DNA from: Calditrichota bacterium
Lineage (GTDB): Bacteria; Zhuqueibacterota; Zhuqueibacteria; Residuimicrobiales; Krinioviventaceae
Direction: 5' to 3'
DNA length: 8,986 nt
Assembly (NCBI GenBank): GCA_003818595.1
Contig: RPQV01000111.1
Span: 1-8,986 of the forward strand
In this document: piece by piece, positions 1 to 5,495 of the stretch
Numbering within the stretch: position 1 is the stretch's first letter
Layout: every line of letters begins with the position of its first letter
Notes under the pieces: generated by a model
Told to the model about the DNA's origin: nothing
Database searches by the model: none
The model's input: the letters and a program-made list of their open reading frames with translations, nothing else
Translations under genes and position numbers: made by a program

Positions 1-346
1 GGACGTGCAAATCATTCAGGTCATAGCCGGAACCTCCGGTATACTGACCTAAATTGAATTTGAGTCCGGGATAATATTTTTCAAGGACCAGTTTCCCCTC
101 TCGAACGACCAGGATGCTGTGGATGCGATGGTCGCTGGTCTGATCCAACCGCTGCAATAACTGTCCGAGTTTACCCGCATCCATGCCGACGCTGCTCAGC
201 GAAGCGGCTTCCCAGCCATCATCGGTGATGATGGGCAGGGGAATTTCATCAGTCGGCTCCGGTTCAACACCATGATTTGAATCGCAGCCTGAAAATAAAA
301 ACCAAATCCAGGCGATGAAAAAAATGACGACGAATACTTTTTTCAT
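1..346 (-). CDS. Lipoprotein, serine hydrolase (beta-lactamase-like) family, N-terminal part only
   Basis: The gene starts at 346 and runs off the left edge; 115 codons are visible. Residues 1-20 are a lipoprotein signal (MKK, then a hydrophobic run) ending in the lipobox LFSGC with Cys21 as the acylation site, so the protein should be membrane-anchored and exported. After a low-complexity linker (about 22-38) comes DDGWEAASL-SSVGMD (42-56), then HSILVVREGKLVLEKYYPG (76-94). That pattern of a 'GM(D/E)..KL' helix followed by a 'H.(I/L)L(V/I)VR.GKLV.E.Y' beta-hairpin is typical of the N-terminus of class C beta-lactamase/penicillin-binding-like serine hydrolases. The catalytic SxxK would lie just beyond the edge, so activity cannot be judged. 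Substrate is unknown; many relatives are esterases or peptidases rather than beta-lactamases. No strong ribosome binding site precedes the ATG. It is separated by 132 bases from the gene remnant upstream. Confidence 0.75.
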   Translation of the reverse strand, partial: MKKVFVVIFFIAWIWFLFSGCDSNHGVEPEPTDEIPLPIITDDGWEAASLSSVGMDAGKLGQLLQRLDQTSDHRIHSILVVREGKLVLEKYYPGLKFNLGQYTGGSGYDLNDLHV

Positions 347-420
347 ATTAATGCTGTCTTTATACTAACCAATGTCGATTACGATTTGATTAATTCAGTA
401 ACAATCCAATCAACCGACAG

Positions 421-443
421 CACGATTTACATATCGTGTTTTT
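421..443. other. Small hairpin between gene remnant and lipoprotein gene
   Basis: CACGAT (421-426), a six-base loop, then ATCGTG (433-438) form a perfect 6-bp stem. On the plus strand it is followed by five T, giving a terminator-like shape, but no plus-strand gene leads into it. On the minus strand, the direction of the flanking genes, there is no T tail. Its role is unclear and it may be chance. Confidence 0.3.
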
Positions 444-478
444 GGAATTCCTTCTGTAAGGATACGCCTGTCATTTTC

Positions 479-623
479 TTAAAACAATCCGTTTTCATCG
501 GCAGAATCCTGCAGTACCTGCTGCGACGCTTCCCACGCTTCAATGATCTTATCATTTTCAAAACGAAAGATATGTATGACCGACCATTGGGAGCCGGATG
601 AAAGAATAACTTTTTTTGTTCAT
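479..623 (-). pseudogene. Remnant of an NTF2/SnoaL-like family gene
   Basis: The minus strand reads SSGSQWSVIHIFRFENDKIIE then AWEASQQVLQDSADENGLF and a TAA at 479-481. The 'W.VIHIFRFENDKI.E.W......SA.ENG.F' pattern is the C-terminal end of SnoaL-like/NTF2-like proteins, a cone-fold family of roughly 130-150 residues. Only about 45 codons of it are present. A good start exists: AGGAG at 631-635, seven bases, then an ATG at 621-623 that overlaps the stop of the upstream VOC gene as ATGA. That start reads MNKK and then falls out of frame with the tail at a run of seven A (611-617). The gene therefore appears to have lost most of its body by internal deletion and to carry a frameshift. The tail frame is also the VOC frame continued past its TGA. 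The family match is from motif memory; the truncation is directly visible. Confidence 0.6.
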
Positions 624-1489
624 CTTTTTTCTCCTGCCTTTTCCAGATCGGCGATGATAATTTTCTTCATCTTGAGCATCACGGGCGTGGTCTTGGCCGG
701 ATTCCTGGCGATGAGTTCTGCCATATTTGCCGGAATGATTTGCCACGAAACACCGTATTTGTCTTTGATCCAGCCGCATTGTTCAGCCTGTGGCTCAGCG
801 GAAAGTACAGTCCAGAAATAATCAATTTCCTGTTGGTCTGCGCAGTTGATGATAAATGAAATCGCCTCATTGAAGCGAAATTCGTACGCAAAGGCAGAGT
901 CCATGGCGGCGAATTCCTGACCGGCAAGGATGAATTGAGCATACTGCACTGTTCCCTCCTGATCAGGCGTCTCGTTCTCGGCATAGCGCGCCAGGATTTC
1001 CGCTTTGCCGTCTTTGAAAATTGATGTGTAGAACCCAGTGGCCTCCTCCGCTTTGCCGCAGACATCGCCGACAAACATCAGTGCGGGCATGATTTTTTGA
1101 TTGAAATCTCCTGCAGTATGAATGACTTGCCAGGATACGCCGAAGCGGTCCTGTATCCAGCCGTATCTCCTGCTGAAAGGATACTCTCCGAGTTCCATCA
1201 TGACTGTTCCGTCCTGCGAGAGCTTTTCCCAGATTTGCTCCACCTTTTCGACGGTTCTGCACCTGACGTGGAATGATATGGAAGGATTGACTTTGAAATA
1301 AGGACCGGCGCTGATGGCCATGAACTCATATCCCATGATCTGAAAACCGACTAGTTCGGCGTCGCCGGATGGCGTATCCGGTATAAGGGAAACGAAATCT
1401 ATTTTTGAATTGTCAAAAAGTGATATATAAAACTCTGCTGCCTGTCTGGCTTGTTTGTCGAACCATAAATGCGGAACGATTTTTTGCAT
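620..1489 (-). CDS. Two-domain PhnB-like VOC (glyoxalase/bleomycin-resistance fold) protein
   Basis: A 289-residue cytoplasmic protein made of two tandem VOC domains (about 1-125 and 132-255). The duplication is visible in GWIQDRFGVSWQ (110-121) and GWIKDKYGVSWQ (239-250), and in the openings KIVPHLWF...A.EFY.SLF and KIMPALMFVGD...A..FY.SIF. The C-terminus (NPAKTTPVMLKMKKIIIADLE, about 263-282) is the usual end of this family, often labelled '3-demethylubiquinone-9 3-methyltransferase' or PhnB-like. That label is not evidence of ubiquinone chemistry, and the substrate is unknown. The start at 1489 is preferred over an in-frame ATG 36 bases further upstream because AGGAG lies 10 bases before it. 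It follows the radical SAM gene by 41 bases on the same strand and probably shares its transcript. Confidence 0.85.
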   Translation of the reverse strand: MQKIVPHLWFDKQARQAAEFYISLFDNSKIDFVSLIPDTPSGDAELVGFQIMGYEFMAISAGPYFKVNPSISFHVRCRTVEKVEQIWEKLSQDGTVMMELGEYPFSRRYGWIQDRFGVSWQVIHTAGDFNQKIMPALMFVGDVCGKAEEATGFYTSIFKDGKAEILARYAENETPDQEGTVQYAQFILAGQEFAAMDSAFAYEFRFNEAISFIINCADQQEIDYFWTVLSAEPQAEQCGWIKDKYGVSWQIIPANMAELIARNPAKTTPVMLKMKKIIIADLEKAGEKR

Positions 1490-1530
1490 CTTTGAATTTC
1501 TCCTCGTGGGCGATTTCCACTTCAAACCGA

Positions 1531-2571
1531 TTATTCCTTTATTTCAGATATATACTTGGCGCCGCATCGATAACAGACGGCCAATGGCTGCTCGCGCCGA
1601 TAATGCCGAAACTGAGACGCCCTGGCGGAATTCCATATCTCTTTGATGGTTGAATGTCTCACATTCCCGAGACTATAATCGGGAAAATCGACGCAAAAGT
1701 TGGCGTTACCGTTGGGTTGAATATCGATCAATTCTTCAATGTTCAGGCAATTCTCTGAACCCACCACGGACGATGAATCCCTAAACCATTTCTGATAATC
1801 TTCCTCGGTAAGTGCCATATAGGGGAAATTAGTGATGCCGTCGAGATTGGCCAGATATTTTCGGTATTCCTGTTGAAAGATCTCAAAATCGATGCCCGAG
1901 TTGTCATGGTGAAATCCTTTCCATGAATACGCCGGACAGTCGAAATTCTCCATCAATTCTGCGTGATATTTTTCGCCAACGTCTGAGGAATAAAAGTAGT
2001 AGGGGACTATATTAATGGAGTTGATGGACATGCTCCGTGCGACCTCGGGCATTTCCCCCAAACCCCTGTACGAATATCGGCTGATGGTGAAGCAGATACT
2101 TTTGCTGATCTTTTGTTCGCTCTGCTTTTCCAATTCATTGAGCAAAAGGATGTTTTCTTTAATTTTTTGATAGCATCCCTTGACGCCCCGCACCTGGTCG
2201 TGTATCTCTTCCGGACCGTCTATGGAAAATGTGATGTGCATATTCCCGATCCGCACCAGATCAGCCGCGTATCTGCTCAGCTTGGTTCCATTGGTATCGA
2301 TGGAAATAAAGATCCCTTTGCCGTGAATATACTCCACAAGTTCGATAATTCCTGGGAATAGAAAGGGTTCACCCCCGCGGATCAAAATAAATCGAATTTT
2401 GTGCTCGGCGATTTCATTGACCAGTCGTTTCCAGTCCGCCAGTTCCATCAGGGGGGCGGCATTTTTTGTCCGCTCCCTCATGTATCCGTTTTCACTCCAT
2501 TGGCCGCACATTCGGCAGCTGAGATTGCATGAATTGGTGATGGTGAAAGATATGAACCTGGGGAAATTCAT
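1531..2571 (-). CDS. Radical SAM enzyme with SPASM-like C-terminal domain
   Basis: A 346-residue protein. The radical SAM cluster motif is CNLSCRMC (Cys15, Cys19, Cys22; the canonical CX3CX2C), followed by the GGEP SAM-binding motif at 66-69 in RGGEPFLF, and by SIDTNG (90-95) and FSIDGPEEIHDQVRG (115-129), all standard for this TIM-barrel family. The C-terminus, DIQPNGNANFCVDFPDYSLGN...IKEIWNS, is SPASM-like, with Cys275, Cys293, Cys333 and Cys336 as likely ligands of one auxiliary iron-sulfur cluster. This is fewer cysteines than a full seven-Cys SPASM domain. SPASM proteins often mature peptides or small enzymes, but no precursor peptide or target enzyme is evident nearby, so I do not assign a substrate. 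The ATG at 2571 has only a weak GAG-rich ribosome binding site. A near-consensus promoter lies 122 bases upstream, and the VOC gene follows. Confidence 0.88.
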   Translation of the reverse strand: MNFPRFISFTITNSCNLSCRMCGQWSENGYMRERTKNAAPLMELADWKRLVNEIAEHKIRFILIRGGEPFLFPGIIELVEYIHGKGIFISIDTNGTKLSRYAADLVRIGNMHITFSIDGPEEIHDQVRGVKGCYQKIKENILLLNELEKQSEQKISKSICFTISRYSYRGLGEMPEVARSMSINSINIVPYYFYSSDVGEKYHAELMENFDCPAYSWKGFHHDNSGIDFEIFQQEYRKYLANLDGITNFPYMALTEEDYQKWFRDSSSVVGSENCLNIEELIDIQPNGNANFCVDFPDYSLGNVRHSTIKEIWNSARASQFRHYRREQPLAVCYRCGAKYISEIKE

Positions 2572-2601
2572 ATGTACTCACTCGTCTTCTTCTGAGATAA
2601 T

Positions 2602-2620
2602 CTGGACATTATGTCACCAG
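2602..2620. promoter_or_regulatory. Inverted repeat in leader of radical SAM gene
   Basis: The plus strand reads CTGGACATTATGTCACCAG. GACAT and ATGTC are perfect inverted halves around a single T (2605-2615), with CTG and CAG extending the symmetry after a two-base offset. It sits between the promoter at 2693-2721 and the radical SAM start at 2571. It could be an operator or a small leader hairpin. Symmetry of this length can arise by chance. Confidence 0.3.
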
Positions 2621-2665
2621 TAATAACGCCTTTCCCCTCATCAGCGTCGTTGATGATGCGCGAGC

Positions 2666-2782
2666 ATGATTGCAGAATTGAATATCGATCTGAATATAGA
2701 CCATAAATCGCCAATTGTCAAGCTTAAACGGAGAAACAATTTACAGCTTATTGATTTTGTGCGGAATAAGCGCGTGTCATGA
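2666..2782 (+). CDS. Possible 38-residue small ORF (doubtful)
   Basis: An ATG at 2666 opens a 38-codon frame (begins MIAELNIDLNID, ends DFVRNKRVS) running divergently from the radical SAM gene. It overlaps the minus-strand promoter and has only a weak GCGAG before the start. The peptide is basic at its C-terminus, has no Cys and no leader/core appearance, so I do not claim it as a precursor of the SPASM enzyme. It is likely spurious, but is recorded because small ORFs next to SPASM enzymes deserve a check. Confidence 0.12.
   Translation: MIAELNIDLNIDHKSPIVKLKRRNNLQLIDFVRNKRVS
2693..2721 (-). promoter_or_regulatory. Near-consensus sigma-70-type promoter for the radical SAM-VOC unit
   Basis: On the minus strand TTGACA (2716-2721) is followed by exactly 17 bases and then TATATT (2693-2698). 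The -35 box is a full match to the sigma-70 consensus and the -10 box matches at five of six positions, with optimal spacing. Transcription would start near 2685, leaving a leader of about 115 bases before the radical SAM ATG. This is the best promoter in the window. If the host is a Bacteroidota-type organism its housekeeping sigma factor prefers different boxes, so usage is inferred. Confidence 0.6.
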
Positions 2783-2911
2783 TTGTGGTGTTCGCTTCTG
2801 CAGTGTCGACAAAGTTGAGCCATTGTTACAAAGCGATTCCTTCTGACCCCATAAAGACTATGTGAGCCACCAAAGGCACAAAGAATTTATTCAAGTTTCG
2901 ACACCTTTCCC

Positions 2912-3316
2912 GTGCCCTCAACTCTTTTTCAGACAGCTCGTATAAACCCTTCACTGAACATACCTTTATCCATCACTTGCCTCGCTGATCCAGTTTTTCA
3001 GGGAGTCAACGTCCCAGTAAATCAAGAGCTAGCATTTGGTTTACAGGTTGATAATGATGGCATAGCCGTTTTAAAATTTGTCAGCTTGGCCGAAACCACT
3101 TTTAGAGACAATCTTTTCAACCCCAAGATTCTCGGCAAGCAGTTCACCACCCCGGCGCGTAGTGCTGTTCCGAATGCTCGTCTGGTCATTTGCCCAATCT
3201 CTTCGGCGGTTGGCGATTATTTTTCCGGTCGCAGCACAAATTCTGTTGAAAAAATATTATTTGAAATATTCGATGGCTCTGATATGGTTATAAGTGTTAG
3301 GTTTCTGGCATTCTAA
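2912..3316 (+). CDS. Hypothetical ORF, possibly a degraded gene
   Basis: The frame is open from 2855 to the TAA at 3314-3316, with no ATG near its beginning. The only plausible start is a GTG at 2912, which has no ribosome binding site. The frame is rich in G-starting codons, as real coding sequence is (for example residues around GLQVDNDGIAVLKFVSLAE), yet it uses ATA, CTA and AGG codons more freely than the neighbouring genes. I recognise no family, motif, signal peptide or membrane segment. It could be a short foreign gene, the 3' part of a decayed gene that lost its start, or noise. It ends 123 bases before the secreted-protein gene and is not an obvious operon partner of it. Confidence 0.3.
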   Translation: MPSTLFQTARINPSLNIPLSITCLADPVFQGVNVPVNQELAFGLQVDNDGIAVLKFVSLAETTFRDNLFNPKILGKQFTTPARSAVPNARLVICPISSAVGDYFSGRSTNSVEKILFEIFDGSDMVISVRFLAF

Positions 3317-3390
3317 TTGCAGAACTTCCTACATTGGGTTATATGAGTCCTTTTATGCAGTAGCTGTGGAGTTGCCCAAGGAACGGGAAA

Positions 3391-3422
3391 AAGAGACGAT
3401 GACTGCGTGACGTCTTTTCTTT
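3391..3422 (+). terminator. Terminator-like or attenuator-like hairpin before the secreted-protein gene
   Basis: AAGAGACG (3391-3398), a 12-base loop and CGTCTTTT (3411-3418) form an 8-bp stem with one G-U pair, and the T-rich tail TTTTCTTTC follows. It ends about 20 bases before the ATG at 3440. It could terminate leftover transcription from the left, or sit in the leader of the downstream gene and attenuate it. The stem is short, so strength is uncertain. Confidence 0.35.
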
Positions 3423-3439
3423 CAAATTTATAAGGAGCA

Positions 3440-5074
3440 ATGAAAACAGTGACTGAAAAAAATCATTGTAAAAAGAGTATTAGTTGGATGACGGCAATGG
3501 CGTTATTGCTGTTCGCAATTCCGCTTTCCGCACAGGAACCATGGCCGGCAGACGCCAACTGGCAAGTGATGTTGGACTCTAATTGGAACAACATGACTGA
3601 TCCGCCAAACGATCAAAACCCAGCGTCTGTGGATGTGATCAGCAATGGCGTGCCCGCCAGCGCCTACTTTTATGCGTCCTCGACCTCGGTGTTTTATCGG
3701 ATGGTGCTGAGTGACACCCCCATCTCCAATCAAAACGAGTTAAAACCCTTCGCTTGGATGGCCTCCATCGATGTTAACGGTGACGGCAGTTTGGACTGGC
3801 AGATTCGCGCAGCCGGCATCACCGAATATATTCAGATCTTTTGCTTTCTGCCGGCAACGACACTGAATTGGCAAGTTCCCAATCCGGTATCCGCCGGCTA
3901 TGTGCGCGCAATCAACATGGGATCGTTTTACTATTTCGACATGCAGGTGCCTTTGACAGCCTTGCAGCGCGATGGTTATCCAAACAATGTCGACCTGGAC
4001 ACGCCCATCCGCTTCTTTTTTCATACGTCAACCACCGAAGCGGTGGACATAAAAGACGCGACAGTGCCGACCACTAATTTTTCCGCCGCATTCGGCTTGA
4101 CCGGCACCACGACCTTGGGCAACGCTTCCGATGGCTATGGCCGAATCAACGACACGCGAGACACCTCTCCCTATTCTTCTGCCGGTATATGGAAGCCTAA
4201 TGAGACGGTTTTGGTCAGCGGCAGCGGTTGGCCAGGTTCAGGTTCGAGCTATTTTAACAGCGGCGTGCGCAACGTTCGCTTCAAAGACCCTGACGGCAAC
4301 GTCGTTTGGAGCGGAACCGTAACCACCGACGCAACGGGCAATTTCACCGGCTCGTCAAGCTGGGCGATTCCGACGACGGCGGTTTCCGGCATCTATTCCA
4401 TCGAAGTTGAAGATCCGCGCACTGCCGGATCATGGTTAAAGTATGATACGTTTACCGTAGAAAATCCGATTGCAATCGAACTGTATTCGTTCTTTGCCAG
4501 TTCGCATCAGAATGGTGTTATAATCGCATGGCACGCCACCGCTTATGGCAACACCGCCGGATTTCACCTATGGCGCAGCACTTCGGAAACGAGCTTTGAG
4601 CGTATAACCGCAGCCATGATCGCTGAGCCGACTCGGCAAACGACGGAGCATAACGTTTACGAATTTTATGACACCAGCGGCGTCGACGGCACGCGACTCT
4701 ACAAATTGGAAGAGATCAGTTTGGACGGCGCTTCTACCTTTTACGGGCCTATTTCGGTCTCGTACACGTCCGGCATCGCAGCAGCGACGCATCCGAACGA
4801 CTTTAAGTTTTTGCAAAATTATCCCAATCCTTTTAATCCCCAAACCTCGATTGTTTATGAACTGGGTGAGCGCGCGGAGGTTTCGCTGTCGATTCATGAT
4901 ATGAACAGTCGCGTTGTGCGCGTGCTGGTTGCCGGGGCGCAGCCGGCGGGTCGTTACTCGATCGTCTGGGACGCCCGCAACGATTTCGGTGAGCCGGTAT
5001 CGAGCGGCATTTACATCTATCGATTGGTTGCGGGTGAGTTCAGCCAAACGCATATCATGACGTTGCTCAAGTAA
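3440..5074 (+). CDS. Secreted multi-domain protein with C-terminal FlgD-like/T9SS-type sorting module
   Basis: A 544-residue exported protein. The signal peptide is residues 1-31 (KK-rich start, MTAMALLLFAIPLSA, likely cut before Gln32). Residues about 33-220 form a beta-rich domain with the calcium-loop-like DVNGDGSLDW (111-120) and pattern FYRMVLSD...W.ASIDVNGDG, as seen in DOMON-like or carbohydrate-binding-like sandwiches; this fold is inferred. Residues about 250-342 look like a bacterial Ig-like/macroglobulin domain (VRNVRFKDPDGNVVWSGTV...GIYSIEVEDP). Residues about 345-443 resemble a fibronectin-III-like module (IELYSFFASSHQNGVIIAWH...GFHLWRS). Residues 457-544 (FLQNYPNPFNP...SGIYIYRLVAG...MTLLK) are the FlgD-Ig-like C-terminal module used for type IX-type sorting in FCB bacteria. 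A strong AAGGAG lies five bases before the ATG. No catalytic motif is seen, so an adhesin, binding or structural surface role is likelier than an enzyme. Confidence 0.85.
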   Translation: MKTVTEKNHCKKSISWMTAMALLLFAIPLSAQEPWPADANWQVMLDSNWNNMTDPPNDQNPASVDVISNGVPASAYFYASSTSVFYRMVLSDTPISNQNELKPFAWMASIDVNGDGSLDWQIRAAGITEYIQIFCFLPATTLNWQVPNPVSAGYVRAINMGSFYYFDMQVPLTALQRDGYPNNVDLDTPIRFFFHTSTTEAVDIKDATVPTTNFSAAFGLTGTTTLGNASDGYGRINDTRDTSPYSSAGIWKPNETVLVSGSGWPGSGSSYFNSGVRNVRFKDPDGNVVWSGTVTTDATGNFTGSSSWAIPTTAVSGIYSIEVEDPRTAGSWLKYDTFTVENPIAIELYSFFASSHQNGVIIAWHATAYGNTAGFHLWRSTSETSFERITAAMIAEPTRQTTEHNVYEFYDTSGVDGTRLYKLEEISLDGASTFYGPISVSYTSGIAAATHPNDFKFLQNYPNPFNPQTSIVYELGERAEVSLSIHDMNSRVVRVLVAGAQPAGRYSIVWDARNDFGEPVSSGIYIYRLVAGEFSQTHIMTLLK

Positions 5075-5082
5075 ATGAACAT

Positions 5083-5115
5083 TGACTTCACCGGTCTTCA
5101 GGGCCGGTGGAGTCA
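5083..5115 (+). other. Strong hairpin just after the secreted-protein gene
   Basis: TGACTTCACCGG (5083-5094) pairs with CCGGTGGAGTCA (5104-5115) in a 12-bp stem with one T-G wobble and a nine-base loop. It starts nine bases after the stop codon. There is no T tail, so it is more likely an mRNA-stabilising or RNase-blocking hairpin than a terminator, and it is followed by a second hairpin. Confidence 0.6.
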
Positions 5116-5146
5116 GACCTGCACCGAAAACTTGACTCATTTTGAC

Positions 5147-5186
5147 AGCTGAAAAGGCCGTCGTATCTGCGGCGGCCTTTTCAGTT
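5147..5186 (+). terminator. Terminator-like hairpin, probably bidirectional
   Basis: CTGAAAAGGCCG (5149-5160) and CGGCCTTTTCAG (5173-5184) pair perfectly over 12 bp, and the stem extends to 14 bp with A-T and G-T outer pairs (5147-5186). The loop is 12 bases. The A run in the left arm and T run in the right arm make the hairpin usable in both directions. It follows the first hairpin downstream of the secreted-protein gene and should insulate that gene from the glutamate mutase operon. There is no long T tail beyond the stem, so strength is uncertain. Confidence 0.65.
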
Positions 5187-5218
5187 AACCAAATTACCTC
5201 CTCATATGGAGGGATGTG

Positions 5219-5380
5219 CTACCCAGCTCCATCTTCTTCACTCAATCTATCAAATAGCGCCTCTCATCGATTGCCAAAATCCGCTTGTTTTTCACTGCCC
5301 ATTTTTATAATTTCAATAGCGCTCGTGAGATTGGACTGAGGGATTAAGCCGGGTGTAAAAATCGAAATTACCCATCAGCA
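5219..5380 (-). pseudogene. Possible decayed coding fragment of unknown family
   Basis: One minus-strand frame between stops reads SNLTSAIEIIKMGSEKQADF then GNR, a TGA (5264-5266), then EALFDRLSEEDGAG and a TAG at 5219-5221. The charged, amphipathic make-up on both sides of the single internal stop looks like real helical protein sequence, not random translation. A perfect AGGAGGT ribosome binding site lies 10-20 bases further on the same strand (about 5198-5206) but leads only into the terminator hairpin. This is consistent with the remains of a minus-strand operon whose next gene was deleted. I do not recognise the family. Confidence 0.3.
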
Positions 5381-5495
5381 AAGAGTACCGATTTTTTCCC
5401 GTCAAAGCCTCAAAAGCGCCGGAACCATTGTATCTTTATAAAAATCCGATCCGAATGCATCCGTTGGCAGGATATTTTAATCGAAAGAGTGCGCT

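Larger units (their letters stand above)
2572..2911. other. Gene-poor stretch upstream of radical SAM gene
   Basis: This 340-base stretch holds the minus-strand promoter, its leader and the inverted repeat described separately. The plus-strand open frame at 2666-2782 and a minus-strand open frame at 2641-2823 are short, lack good ribosome binding sites and resemble nothing I know. I see no RNA gene here. Confidence 0.5.
5075..5495. other. Intergenic region between secreted-protein gene and glutamate mutase operon
   Basis: This 421-base gap holds the two hairpins at its left end, a probable decayed minus-strand coding fragment (5219-5380), and the leader of the glutamate mutase operon. An inverted repeat AAAAATCG/CGATTTTT (5357-5364 and 5389-5396) ends in a T run and could be a weak terminator. 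I find no convincing promoter and no cobalamin riboswitch box before glmS; an AT-rich TATAAAAAT-type stretch near 5435-5445 is only a candidate -10 region. Confidence 0.5.

Noticed and set aside
679..1262. Open frames of 131 and 99 codons on the minus strand within the VOC gene
   Set aside because: They overlap the VOC gene in other frames and have compositions (Arg/Ser-rich) typical of out-of-frame reading.
2641..2823. 60-codon minus-strand frame with several Cys and His near its start
   Set aside because: It looked briefly like a metal-binding peptide or precursor, but it overlaps the promoter, has no ribosome binding site and the Cys/His spacing matches no known motif.
2861..2885. Repeat-like text GAGCCACCAAAGGCACAAAG
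   Set aside because: It resembles short dispersed genomic repeats, but there is one copy in the window and no inverted ends or target duplication.
4568..5140. 190-codon open frame on the minus strand
   Set aside because: It lies antisense to the C-terminal half of the secreted-protein gene, whose domains are clear, and its translation shows no family features.
5290..5320. Partial resemblance to a B12 box (TTCACTGCCC)
   Set aside because: The surrounding conserved riboswitch elements and paired arms are missing, so it is not called a cobalamin riboswitch.
5142..5339. 65-codon plus-strand frame
   Set aside because: It starts inside the terminator hairpin, has no ribosome binding site and does not look like protein.
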